Positions 1 to 7,125 are shown, numbered from the stretch's first letter. The stretch: 15,697 nucleotides of DNA from an uncultured Bacteroides sp. (GCF_902491285.1 NZ_CABUHK010000104.1:1-15697), one strand, 5' to 3'. Notes: generated by a model from the sequence alone, not told the origin. A program made the numbers and translations.

Positions 1-70
1 GGGAAGAGGATGTTTTCATGATGCAAAAATAAGAATTTTAACGCAATCCCCCAAGTTTTCAGACTGAGCC
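1..70 (-). repeat. Left arm of 70-bp terminal inverted repeat, probable IS end
   Basis: These 70 bases are an exact reverse complement of 15628-15697, and the match stops at once inside (g at 71 against g at 15627, where c would pair). Read outward on the minus strand, the arm holds a Bacteroidetes-type promoter (TTG, 20-bp spacer, TATTTTTG) and an ATG at 19-17 followed by K-T-S-S-S before the window ends. A promoter plus the start of a reading frame, present identically at both flanks and pointing outward, fits the left end of a multicopy insertion sequence. I cannot name the family because only six codons are visible. A shared upstream region of two paralogous genes is the alternative. Confidence 0.7.
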
Positions 71-96
71 GCTTTTTCTTTTCTCAGAACCCCCTA

Positions 97-134
97 CTAA
101 AACAAGGAACACCAGATATCCCCCAGCAAGGCAC
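97..134. other. Short stretch between IS end and sRNA terminator, no feature
   Basis: The sequence from 71 to 134 is host DNA between the terminal repeat and the minus-strand terminator. I see no promoter, conserved coding potential or tRNA in it. A 37-codon minus-strand frame (210-97) crosses it but runs straight through the terminator hairpin and looks accidental. Confidence 0.5.
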
Positions 135-159
135 AAAAAAAGAGCGAATCATTCCGCTC
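135..159 (-). terminator. Intrinsic terminator of the candidate sRNA
   Basis: On the minus strand, a 7-bp stem (GAGCGGA with TTCGCTC through one G-T pair, plus-strand 142-159) with the tetraloop ATGA is followed directly by seven T residues (plus-strand A run 135-141). This is a textbook Rho-independent terminator. Confidence 0.8.
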
Positions 160-167
160 CACCTTTA

Positions 168-192
168 AAGAATCCCCCTTAATGGGATTCTT
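168..192 (+). terminator. Perfect 9-bp hairpin, probable plus-strand terminator
   Basis: AAGAATCCC (168-176) pairs perfectly with GGGATTCTT (184-192) around a 7-base loop. On the plus strand CTTTTCTT follows, so it could stop transcription coming from the left flank. On the minus strand it forms the penultimate hairpin of the candidate sRNA. Confidence 0.6.
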
Positions 193-370
193 CTTTTCTT
201 CATCTTTCATTTACTAGTTACCTGAAAACTACTTTCTACTAATACCTAATCAAAACAATCTTTTCCTAAAAACTAATCTTTAAATCTAATACCTTAATTT
301 TATAAACTAATACCTTTTATTATTACCTTTTTCTAATACCTAAAAATCTTAGTAGTTTCACAACTACACT

Positions 371-401
371 GCAAAGGTAAAGCTGTTTTGGAAAACGACA
401 A
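371..401 (-). promoter_or_regulatory. Promoter of the candidate sRNA
   Basis: On the minus strand TTG (401-399) is followed after about 20 bases by TACCTTTG (378-371), matching the Bacteroidetes -33/-7 consensus. Transcription would start near 364-367 and run leftward. Confidence 0.65.
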
Positions 402-439
402 GAACCATTATACAAAAAATTAAATTTCGACTTGTTTTT

Positions 440-453
440 TTGACTTATGTCAA
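440..453. promoter_or_regulatory. TTGAC-N4-GTCAA palindrome, possible Crp/Fnr-type operator
   Basis: TTGACTTATGTCAA is a perfect inverted repeat with 5-base arms, the shape of Crp/Fnr-family sites. It is centred about 82 bases upstream of the predicted sRNA start, a spacing compatible with a class I activator. The rest of 454-728 shows only weak hairpins (504-517; 8-bp arms at 519-526 and 560-567) and no gene I can support. Confidence 0.35.
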
Positions 454-728
454 GAGATAAGGTAAAATTAACACTTCGTGCTCTAGTTTCATCTTGTTTC
501 CGACAGTTTTAGAACTGGCAAAAAGTAAGCATAAGCCAAGATTACTATGCAGGAAATAAACTTTTTGAAAGGGAATGAGTATATACAGGAACAGAACAGT
601 CCTCGTTCTCTGAACAATCTGTATTTTTCCAAGCCGAAATCACGACGATTTTTTCGACGAAGCCGGACAGTTCCCCGAATTTTCGGAAGCAAAAAGAGCA
701 TGAGGATATATTTCTCACAACTTTTCCG

Positions 729-736
729 TAACTTTG
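729..736 (+). promoter_or_regulatory. -7 element of the mnmG promoter
   Basis: TAACTTTG matches TANNTTTG; the -33 element is weak. The predicted start near 740-743 leaves a leader of about 20 nt before the ATG at 764. This placement also rules out the in-frame TTG at 734 as the mnmG start. Confidence 0.6.
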
Positions 737-763
737 CAGCGTTTGATAATAAATAAGATAGGA

Positions 764-2650
764 ATGGATTTTAAGTACGACGTAATTGTAATTGGTGCCG
801 GACATGCCGGTTGCGAAGCGGCAGCCGCTGCTGCAAATTTAGGTTCCAAGACTTGTCTCATTACGATGGATATGAACAAGATTGGACAGATGAGCTGCAA
901 CCCTGCCGTGGGTGGAATCGCCAAAGGACAAATTGTACGTGAAATAGATGCGCTGGGCGGACAGATGGGATTGGTGACAGACGAAACAGCTATCCAGTTC
1001 CGAATACTGAACCGTTCGAAAGGCCCTGCCATGTGGAGTCCCCGTGCCCAATGCGACCGTGCCAAGTTTATCTGGTCGTGGCGGGAAAGACTGGAGAATA
1101 CCCCCAACCTTCATATCTGGCAAGATACCGTATGCGAACTTCTTGTTGAAGACGGTACAGTGACCGGACTGGTTACCGCATGGGGTGTCACCTTCAAGGC
1201 AAAATGCATAGTACTCACTGCAGGAACTTTCCTCAACGGACTGATGCACGTAGGACGCCACCAGTTGCCGGGCGGAAGAATGGCAGAACCGGCCTCCTAT
1301 AAATTAACCGAATCCATCGCCCGCCACGGTATCACTTACGGAAGGATGAAAACCGGAACTCCGGTACGAATCGACGCGCGCAGCGTTCATTTCGACCAAA
1401 TGGAAACACAGGACGGAGAATGTGACTTTCACAAATTCTCTTTCATGAATACAAGTGTACGTCACTTGAAGCAACTGCAATGCTGGACATGCTATACTAA
1501 TGAAGAGGTACATCAGATTCTACGTAACGGACTGCCGGATTCTCCCCTATTCAACGGACAGATTCAGAGCATCGGCCCGCGTTATTGTCCGAGCATCGAA
1601 ACGAAGATTGTGACTTTCCCCGACAAGACCCAGCATCAACTGTTCCTCGAACCGGAAGGCGAAACAACACAGGAGTTATATCTCAACGGATTCTCTTCCT
1701 CACTTCCGATGGACATACAAATTGCCGCTTTAAAGAAAATTCCGGCTTTCAAGGATTTGGTTATCTATCGTCCGGGGTATGCGATTGAATATGACTATTT
1801 CGACCCTACACAACTAAAGCATACGTTGGAATCGAAGATTATCGAAAACCTTTTCTTTGCCGGACAAGTAAACGGTACTACCGGATACGAAGAAGCAGGC
1901 GGACAAGGATTGATAGCGGGAATCAATGCGCACATCAACTGCCACAGAGGCGAAGCCTTCACACTGGCACGCGACGAAGCATATATCGGCGTATTAATCG
2001 ATGATTTGGTAACCAAAGGTGTCGACGAGCCTTACCGTATGTTTACTTCACGCGCAGAATATCGTATCTTGCTCCGTATGGACGATGCTGATATGCGCCT
2101 GACCGAACGAGCTTATAAACTCGGATTGGCTAAGGAAGACCGTTATCAATTAATGAAGAGCAAGAAGGAAGCGGTGGAACAAATTGTATCTTTCGCGCAC
2201 AGCTATTCGATGAAACCGGCATTAATTAATGATGCTCTCGAAAAAATAGGAACAACTCCCCTACGCCAGGGATGCAAACTGATAGAAATTCTGAATCGCC
2301 CGCAAGTGACGATTGAAAACATCACCGGATATGTTCCAGCATTTCAACGCGAACTGGAAAAGGCTACCAGTTCTAATCAAGACCGGAAAGAAGAGATTCT
2401 CGAAGCTGCCGAAATCCTAATCAAATATCAAGGATATATTGACAGGGAGCGAATGATAGCAGAGAAACTGTCAAGACTGGAAAGCATCAAAATCAAAGGT
2501 AAATTCGATTACGCTTCCATTCAGTCCTTATCAACCGAAGCCCGGCAGAAACTAATAAAGATAGACCCGGAAACGATTGCACAGGCGAGCAGAATCCCAG
2601 GAGTATCGCCAAGCGACATCAACGTATTACTGGTACTTTCCGGACGGTAG
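764..2650 (+). CDS. mnmG: tRNA uridine 5-carboxymethylaminomethyl modification enzyme MnmG (GidA)
   Basis: MnmG works in the cytoplasm with MnmE, using FAD, NADH and methylene-tetrahydrofolate to install the (carboxymethyl)aminomethyl group at wobble U34 of tRNAs, which supports accurate decoding of split codon boxes. The 628-residue product has the expected family length. Visible signatures are the N-terminal FAD-binding GAGHAG (residues 11-16), the GPRYCPSIE block near 271, and the AGQVNGTTGYEEAGGQG block near 366-382; the C-terminal third is the MnmE-binding helical region. I chose ATG 764 (MDFKYDVIVIG) because the upstream TTG at 734 lies inside the promoter. apt follows after 50 bp with no terminator between, so the two may be cotranscribed. 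Identification is firm. Confidence 0.97.
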   Translation: MDFKYDVIVIGAGHAGCEAAAAAANLGSKTCLITMDMNKIGQMSCNPAVGGIAKGQIVREIDALGGQMGLVTDETAIQFRILNRSKGPAMWSPRAQCDRAKFIWSWRERLENTPNLHIWQDTVCELLVEDGTVTGLVTAWGVTFKAKCIVLTAGTFLNGLMHVGRHQLPGGRMAEPASYKLTESIARHGITYGRMKTGTPVRIDARSVHFDQMETQDGECDFHKFSFMNTSVRHLKQLQCWTCYTNEEVHQILRNGLPDSPLFNGQIQSIGPRYCPSIETKIVTFPDKTQHQLFLEPEGETTQELYLNGFSSSLPMDIQIAALKKIPAFKDLVIYRPGYAIEYDYFDPTQLKHTLESKIIENLFFAGQVNGTTGYEEAGGQGLIAGINAHINCHRGEAFTLARDEAYIGVLIDDLVTKGVDEPYRMFTSRAEYRILLRMDDADMRLTERAYKLGLAKEDRYQLMKSKKEAVEQIVSFAHSYSMKPALINDALEKIGTTPLRQGCKLIEILNRPQVTIENITGYVPAFQRELEKATSSNQDRKEEILEAAEILIKYQGYIDRERMIAEKLSRLESIKIKGKFDYASIQSLSTEARQKLIKIDPETIAQASRIPGVSPSDINVLLVLSGR

Positions 2651-2657
2651 CCGGCAA

Positions 2658-2673
2658 CGTTTCACGTGAAACA
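2658..2673. promoter_or_regulatory. parS-like ParB-binding palindrome
   Basis: CGTTTCACGTGAAACA matches the widely conserved parS consensus TGTTTCACGTGAAACA at 15 of 16 positions, and its inner 14 bases (2659-2672) form a perfect palindrome. It lies between mnmG and apt, outside coding sequence. In many bacteria parS sites cluster near the origin, often close to gidA. ParB recruitment here is inferred. Confidence 0.75.
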
Positions 2674-2700
2674 AAGTATTTAAAGAAACGATATAAATCA

Positions 2701-3231
2701 ATGATTATGAGCAAAGAAACGCTAATTAAAAGCATCCGGGAAATACCAGATTTCCCTATTCCCGGAATCCTATTCTATGATGTTACCACTTTATTCAAAG
2801 ATCCATGGTGCCTGCAGGAATTATCGAATGTCATGTACGAAATGTACAAAGATAAAGGCATCACCAAAGTGGTAGGTATAGAATCAAGAGGTTTCATCAT
2901 GGGACCGATTCTGGCTACCCGGTTGAATGCTGGTTTCATCCCTATCCGCAAGCCCGGCAAACTTCCTGCCGAAACGCTTGAAGAAAGCTATGACAAGGAA
3001 TACGGAAAAGACACCGTACAAATTCATAAAGACGCATTGGATGAAAATGACGTAGTCTTGTTGCACGACGACCTGCTGGCAACAGGCGGAACCATGAAAG
3101 CGGCCTGCGAACTGGTAAGGAAACTGAAACCAAAGAAAGTATATGTGAACTTCATCATCGAGCTGAAAGACCTGAATGGAAAATCTGTATTCGGAGATGA
3201 TGTAGAAGTAGAATCTGTATTGTCTTTATAA
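2701..3231 (+). CDS. apt: Adenine phosphoribosyltransferase
   Basis: Apt converts adenine and PRPP to AMP and pyrophosphate, salvaging adenine in the cytoplasm. The 176-residue protein has the normal length. The PRPP-binding motif is LHDDLLATGGT (residues 121-131), with histidine where many family members have a valine or aspartate just before the two acidic residues. The ESRGF segment (61-65) is the other conserved block. Translation could start at ATG 2701 or at ATG 2707 (MSKETL); no Shine-Dalgarno sequence decides, and the first is kept. No TANNTTTG promoter is visible in the 50-bp gap to mnmG, so cotranscription is likely. A strong terminator follows at 3252. Confidence 0.96.
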   Translation: MIMSKETLIKSIREIPDFPIPGILFYDVTTLFKDPWCLQELSNVMYEMYKDKGITKVVGIESRGFIMGPILATRLNAGFIPIRKPGKLPAETLEESYDKEYGKDTVQIHKDALDENDVVLLHDDLLATGGTMKAACELVRKLKPKKVYVNFIIELKDLNGKSVFGDDVEVESVLSL

Positions 3232-3249
3232 AGGATTTGATTATATTTG
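3220..3249 (+). promoter_or_regulatory. Predicted promoter inside the 3' end of apt
   Basis: TTG (3220-3222), a 19-base spacer and TATATTTG (3242-3249) match the Bacteroidetes consensus exactly. The predicted start (about 3253-3256) lies at the 5' side of the following terminator hairpin. It is the best candidate promoter for uvrC. Confidence 0.5.
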
Positions 3250-3251
3250 CA

Positions 3252-3278
3252 GGGCGTAGTTGAACTACGCCCTTTTTT
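3252..3278 (+). terminator. Intrinsic terminator downstream of apt
   Basis: GGGCGTAG (3252-3259) pairs perfectly with CTACGCCC (3265-3272) around a 5-base loop, followed by six T residues (3273-3278). It ends the mnmG-apt transcript. Confidence 0.85.
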
Positions 3279-3307
3279 ATTTTAGCGATCTCTCAGCCCT
3301 AACGATT

Positions 3308-5152
3308 ATGAATGCAGAAACGGAAAGCAGAACCAATGAATATTTGAAAGGAATCGTAGCCAACCTTCCTGAGAAGCCAGGCATCTATCAGTACCTGAAT
3401 ACGGAAGGGACGATTATATACGTTGGAAAGGCGAAAAATCTAAAAAAAAGAGTCTACTCCTATTTCAGCAAGGAACACGAGCCGGGAAAGACACGGGTAC
3501 TTGTCAGCAAGATTGCCGATATCCGTTATATCGTAGTCAATACGGAAGAAGACGCGTTGCTGCTGGAGAATAATCTGATAAAGAAGTATAAGCCGCGCTA
3601 CAACGTCTTATTAAAGGACGATAAGACGTATCCATCTATCTGCGTACAGAACGAGTATTTTCCCCGGATTTTCAGAACCAGGAAGATTATCAGAAACGGC
3701 TCTTCTTATTATGGACCGTACAGTCATATCCCGTCTATGTACGCGGTATTGGATTTGATAAAGCATCTGTATCCTTTACGCACTTGCAATCTGAACCTGA
3801 GTCCGGAGAATATACGGGCGGGAAAGTTCAACGTATGTCTGGAATATCACATCAAGAACTGCGCAGGCCCCTGTATCGGGTTGCAATCACACGAAGATTA
3901 TCTCAAAAACATCGATGAAATCAAAGAAATCCTGAAAGGAAACACACAAGAGGTCAGCCGGATGCTATTAGAGAAAATGCAGGTATTGGCGGGCGAGATG
4001 AGGTTTGAAGAAGCGCAGAAGGTAAAAGAGAAGTATCTGTTGGTAGAGAATTATCGTTCGAAGTCCGAGGTAGTAAGTTCTGTGCTGCATAATATCGACG
4101 TGTTTTCTATCGAAGAGGACGAGGCTAATTCAGCTTTCATCAATTATCTGCATATTACGAATGGAGCCATCAATCAGGCATTCACTTTCGAATACAAGAA
4201 AAAGCTGAATGAATCGAAAGAGGAGCTTTTGACATTGGGTATTATTGAGATGCGAGAGCGCTACAAAAGCCTGTCGAAGGAGATTATCGTTCCTTTCGAG
4301 CTTGATTTGGAATTGAATAATATCGTTTTCACCGTTCCTCAGCGGGGAGATAAGAAGAAGTTATTAGACCTTTCTATCTTAAACGTGAAGCAATACAAGG
4401 CTGACCGTCTGAAGCAGGCGGAAAAGCTGAATCCCGAACAGAGGAGCATGCGTCTGATGAAGGAGATACAGCAGGAACTGCACTTGGACAAACCGCCTTT
4501 GCAGATTGAATGTTTCGATAACTCGAACATACAGGGGGCTGATGCGGTAGCGGCATGCGTTGTATTCAAAAAGGCGAAACCATCGAAGAAAGATTACCGG
4601 AAATACAACATAAAGACGGTTGTGGGGCCGGATGATTACGCTTCGATGAAAGAGGTTGTCAGAAGGCGTTATCAACGCGCTATTGAAGAAAGTTCTCCGC
4701 TGCCCGACCTTATTATTACCGATGGTGGAAAAGGGCAAATGGAAGTCGTCAGAGAGGTTATTGAAGACGAATTGAACCTTAACATTCCTATTGCAGGATT
4801 AGCGAAAGACAATCGCCACCGTACATCAGAGCTGCTTTTCGGGTTTCCGCCACAGACAATCGGCATCAAGCAACATAGTCCGTTGTTCCGTTTGCTGACG
4901 CAGATTCAGGATGAGGTACACCGTTTTGCCATCAGTTTCCATCGTGATAAACGCAGCAAACGGCAGGTAGCGTCTGCGCTGGATAGCATCAAGGGAATCG
5001 GAGAAAAGACGAAAACCGCCCTTTTGAAAGAGTTTAAGAGCGTAAAACGGATAAAAGAGGCATCTTTAGAAGAGATTAGCGCCATCGTTGGAGAGGCGAA
5101 AGCTAAAACCGTAAAAGCGGGATTGAACGATGAACAAGCCGAAAATAAATAA
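3308..5152 (+). CDS. uvrC: UvrABC system protein C, excinuclease subunit
   Basis: UvrC makes the 3' and 5' incisions around bulky DNA lesions after UvrA/UvrB damage recognition. The 614-residue product shows all expected parts: the N-terminal GIY-YIG nuclease (PGIY at 24-27, IIYVGKAKNLKKR at 37-49), a C-X16-C-X7-C-X3-C cluster (Cys160, 177, 185, 189) equivalent to the iron-sulfur ligands reported for E. coli UvrC, the UvrB-binding UVR helix pair (about 219-246), the RNase H-like nuclease with acidic residues at Asp404 (ECFDNSNIQG) and Asp472 (ITDGGKGQM), and C-terminal helix-hairpin-helix motifs (about 558-610). ATG 3308 is preferred over the in-frame upstream start at 3260, which overlaps the terminator hairpin. 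No terminator is obvious after it. Confidence 0.96.
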   Translation: MNAETESRTNEYLKGIVANLPEKPGIYQYLNTEGTIIYVGKAKNLKKRVYSYFSKEHEPGKTRVLVSKIADIRYIVVNTEEDALLLENNLIKKYKPRYNVLLKDDKTYPSICVQNEYFPRIFRTRKIIRNGSSYYGPYSHIPSMYAVLDLIKHLYPLRTCNLNLSPENIRAGKFNVCLEYHIKNCAGPCIGLQSHEDYLKNIDEIKEILKGNTQEVSRMLLEKMQVLAGEMRFEEAQKVKEKYLLVENYRSKSEVVSSVLHNIDVFSIEEDEANSAFINYLHITNGAINQAFTFEYKKKLNESKEELLTLGIIEMRERYKSLSKEIIVPFELDLELNNIVFTVPQRGDKKKLLDLSILNVKQYKADRLKQAEKLNPEQRSMRLMKEIQQELHLDKPPLQIECFDNSNIQGADAVAACVVFKKAKPSKKDYRKYNIKTVVGPDDYASMKEVVRRRYQRAIEESSPLPDLIITDGGKGQMEVVREVIEDELNLNIPIAGLAKDNRHRTSELLFGFPPQTIGIKQHSPLFRLLTQIQDEVHRFAISFHRDKRSKRQVASALDSIKGIGEKTKTALLKEFKSVKRIKEASLEEISAIVGEAKAKTVKAGLNDEQAENK

Positions 5153-5344
5153 CGCCAATTCGATATAAATCCAACAACTCCATCTTCCTCTTTCTGGAAG
5201 GTGGGGAAGCCTGCGGACCACTCTTTCATCGAATAGATGTTAAACAAGAAATTGATAGAATAGAATCAGTTATATTTCTACCATTGAAGCTTTCGGCACA
5301 GTTACATAATATTTTTCCTTCAATACATCGTTTTCTCTTCCGAA
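5153..5344. other. uvrC-dtd intergenic region
   Basis: The 237-bp gap has one GC-rich hairpin (CATCTTCC near 5180 pairing with GGAAGGTG near 5196) without a T tract, so it is not a clear terminator. Its right end carries the dtd promoter and operator listed separately. No coding potential is seen. Confidence 0.45.
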
Positions 5345-5375
5345 TTTCGTAAATTTGCCTTTCGTAATTACGAAA
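5345..5375 (+). promoter_or_regulatory. dtd operon promoter with overlapping palindromic operator
   Basis: The -7 element TAAATTTG sits at 5350-5357, with only a weak -33 element. A perfect 16-bp palindrome, TTTCGTAATTACGAAA, covers 5360-5375 at the predicted transcription start. The half-site TTTCGTAA also occurs at 5345-5352, overlapping the -7 element, giving three half-sites within 31 bp. A repressor bound here would block RNA polymerase. The regulator is unknown. Confidence 0.6.
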
Positions 5376-5389
5376 TAAGATAAATAGCA

Positions 5390-5842
5390 ATGCGAATAGT
5401 TATACAACGGGTAAGCCGTGCGTCAGTAACCATTGAAGGGAACTGCAAATCAGCTATCGGAAAAGGAATGTTGATATTGGTCGGCATCGAGGAAGCCGAC
5501 GGGCAGGAGGATATCGACTGGCTCTGCAAAAAGATAGTAAACCTGCGTATTTTCGACGATGAAAACGGAGTTATGAATAAGTCTATCCTAGAAGATGGAG
5601 GCGAGATTCTCGTCATCAGCCAGTTCACCCTGCACGCTTCTACAAAAAAAGGGAACCGCCCTTCTTATATCAAGGCAGCCAGACCGGAAGTTTCCATCCC
5701 ACTCTACGAGCGATTTTGCAAAGACCTGAACAGTGCATTGGGAAAAGAAATAGGCACGGGAATCTTCGGGGCAGACATGAAAGTCGAACTTTTGAACGAT
5801 GGTCCTGTTACTATATGCATAGATACTAAAAACAAAGAATAG
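5390..5842 (+). CDS. dtd: D-aminoacyl-tRNA deacylase
   Basis: Dtd hydrolyses D-amino acids (and glycine mischarged on tRNA-Ala) from tRNA, keeping D-residues out of proteins; it is a cytoplasmic homodimer. The 150-residue length is standard. The two signature motifs are intact: SQFTLHAS (77-84), which forms the active-site pocket, and NDGPVTI (136-142), the cross-subunit Gly-Pro motif. The ATG at 5390 follows a promoter and palindromic operator closely. The MazG-like gene follows after 55 bp and deoC overlaps that, so the three probably form one operon. Confidence 0.96.
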   Translation: MRIVIQRVSRASVTIEGNCKSAIGKGMLILVGIEEADGQEDIDWLCKKIVNLRIFDDENGVMNKSILEDGGEILVISQFTLHASTKKGNRPSYIKAARPEVSIPLYERFCKDLNSALGKEIGTGIFGADMKVELLNDGPVTICIDTKNKE

Positions 5843-5862
5843 ACGTTCAAATGCGGGCGTTC

Positions 5863-5896
5863 ACTAATCATTAATCACTAACCCTAATCACTAAAA
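5863..5896 (+). repeat. Degenerate 7-bp tandem repeat before the MazG-like gene
   Basis: ACTAATC, ATTAATC, ACTAACC, CTAATC and ACTAAAA follow one another and end one base before the ATG at 5898. The array fills the translation initiation region, keeping it AT-rich and unstructured. Length changes by slippage are conceivable but not shown. Confidence 0.55.
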
Positions 5897-5897
5897 G

Positions 5898-6236
5898 ATG
5901 ACTTTGGAAGAAGCTCAAAAACAAGTAGACCAATGGGTCAAGACATACGGTGTCCGCTACTTCAGCGAATTGACAAATATGGCGGTTTTGACGGAAGAAG
6001 TGGGCGAACTGGCACGTGTGATGGCACGCAAATATGGCGACCAGTCCTTCAAGGAGGGAGAGAAAGACAACCTCGACGAAGAGATAGCAGATGTGCTATG
6101 GGTGCTTCTCTGCATCGCCAACCAGACAGGCGTAGACCTCACCACTGCCCTGCAAAAGAGCATGGAAAAGAAAACGAAACGAGATAATCAAAGACATATC
6201 AATAACCCAAAACTGAAAGAGCATGGAAGAGAATAA
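5898..6236 (+). CDS. MazG-like nucleotide pyrophosphohydrolase
   Basis: This 112-residue protein is an all-alpha NTP pyrophosphohydrolase of the MazG/dUTPase-like superfamily, which splits NTPs or dNTPs to the monophosphate and pyrophosphate with Mg2+. The metal-binding pattern is complete: EEVGE (33-37) followed by EEIAD (61-65), i.e. ExxE...ExxD, framed by the helices expected of a single-domain member. Substrate preference cannot be read from sequence; the family includes house-cleaning enzymes for non-canonical nucleotides. The gene lies 55 bp after dtd and overlaps deoC by 14 bp, which argues for translational coupling. The tail after residue 95 is basic and polar. Confidence 0.88.
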   Translation: MTLEEAQKQVDQWVKTYGVRYFSELTNMAVLTEEVGELARVMARKYGDQSFKEGEKDNLDEEIADVLWVLLCIANQTGVDLTTALQKSMEKKTKRDNQRHINNPKLKEHGRE

Positions 6237-7125
6237 CTCACAGTCCAACAAGTATGATGCCGCGTTGGCAAAGTACAATACCAATCTGAGCGATGCTGAT
6301 ATTCAGGCCCGCGTAGCCGAATTAATCGAAAAAAAAGTGCCGGAAAACAATACGGAAGAAGTTAAGAAATTCCTGTTCAACTGCATTGACCTGACGACTT
6401 TGAACAGTACGGACAGTGATGAAAGCGTGATGCACTTTACGGAAAAAGTCAATAAGTTCGACGATGAATACCCCGATTTGAAGAACGTTGCGGCCATCTG
6501 CGTTTATCCCAATTTTGCCGCTATCGTGAAGAATACGTTGGAAGTGGACGGCGTCAATATCGCTTGCGTATCAGGCGGATTCCCCTCTTCACAAACCTTT
6601 GTTGAAGTAAAGGTAGCAGAGACAGCATTGGCTATTGCAGACGGGGCAGACGAAATAGACATCGTCATCTCCATAGGCAAATTCCTGAGCGGCGACTACG
6701 AAGGCATGTGCGAAGAAATACAGGAATTGAAGGAAGTATGCAAGGAACACCATCTCAAAGTAATCCTCGAGACAGGTGCCCTAAAGAGTGCTTCCAACAT
6801 CAAAAAGGCCTCTATCCTATCCATGTATTCGGGTGCTGATTTTATCAAGACCTCTACAGGAAAGCAGCAACCTGCCGCTACTCCCGAAGCCGCTTATGTG
6901 ATGTGCGAAGCCATCAAGGAATATTATCAGAAAACAGGAAACAAGGTAGGTTTCAAGCCGGCAGGCGGAATCAATACAGTCAATGACGCAGTTATTTATT
7001 ACACCATTGTCAAAGAAGTGCTGGGTGAAGCATGGCTGAACAACCAACTGTTCCGCCTGGGAACCAGCCGCCTCGCCAACCTGTTGCTTTCGGACATCGA
7101 AGGCGAAGAAATCAAGTTCTTCTAG
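6223..7125 (+). CDS. deoC: Deoxyribose-phosphate aldolase
   Basis: DeoC cleaves 2-deoxyribose 5-phosphate to glyceraldehyde 3-phosphate and acetaldehyde, the last step of deoxynucleoside breakdown. The 300-residue product is a class I aldolase TIM barrel with a roughly 45-residue N-terminal extension. Key residues are visible: Asp56 in CIDLTTLN, the Schiff-base Lys209 in FIKTSTGK, and the second lysine Lys245 in VGFKPAGGI. The start ATG 6223 lies inside the end of the preceding gene, giving a 14-bp overlap. Placing deoC behind a MazG-type enzyme fits a nucleotide clean-up and salvage operon, though dtd adds a tRNA-proofreading step. A strong terminator follows. Confidence 0.96.
   Translation: MEENNSQSNKYDAALAKYNTNLSDADIQARVAELIEKKVPENNTEEVKKFLFNCIDLTTLNSTDSDESVMHFTEKVNKFDDEYPDLKNVAAICVYPNFAAIVKNTLEVDGVNIACVSGGFPSSQTFVEVKVAETALAIADGADEIDIVISIGKFLSGDYEGMCEEIQELKEVCKEHHLKVILETGALKSASNIKKASILSMYSGADFIKTSTGKQQPAATPEAAYVMCEAIKEYYQKTGNKVGFKPAGGINTVNDAVIYYTIVKEVLGEAWLNNQLFRLGTSRLANLLLSDIEGEEIKFF

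Larger units (their letters stand above)
135..366 (-). ncRNA. Candidate small RNA with repeated AGGTATTAG motif
   Basis: The minus strand has a promoter (371-401), then about 230 AT-rich nucleotides without a credible protein, then an intrinsic terminator (135-159). The body holds four exact copies of AGGTATTAG (plus-strand 333-341, 307-315, 286-294, 239-247) and two variants (AGGTAATAA at 320-328, AGGTAACTAG at 214-223). All are separated by A/T-rich linkers, so they would probably be single-stranded. The 5' end can form a small hairpin (GTAGT...ACTAC) and the 3' part has two stem-loops. Motif arrays exposed in single strands resemble protein-titrating sRNAs, and Bacteroidetes have RRM-type RNA-binding proteins, but that link is inference. 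It could also be an unrecognised known RNA family, or an AT-rich DNA element. Confidence 0.55.

Noticed and set aside
97..210. 37-codon minus-strand reading frame (MKDEEKKNPIKG...)
   Set aside because: It runs through both terminator hairpins and their T run, so its openness is better explained by non-coding sequence.
200..730. Replication origin (AT-rich repeats beside gidA, parS nearby)
   Set aside because: I find no TTATNCACA DnaA boxes in the region, and the repeats coincide with a promoter-terminator unit. Origin proximity remains possible but not an origin here.
547..756. 69-codon plus-strand frame upstream of mnmG
   Set aside because: It overlaps the mnmG promoter, has biased basic and aromatic content without domain likeness, and lacks a promoter of its own.
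734..763. Upstream TTG start for mnmG adding ten residues
   Set aside because: The codon is the last part of the TAACTTTG promoter element, so it would not be transcribed.
5898..6236. MazEF-type toxin-antitoxin or abortive infection role for the MazG-like gene
   Set aside because: No toxin or antitoxin partner is adjacent. The gene overlaps deoC in a metabolic operon.
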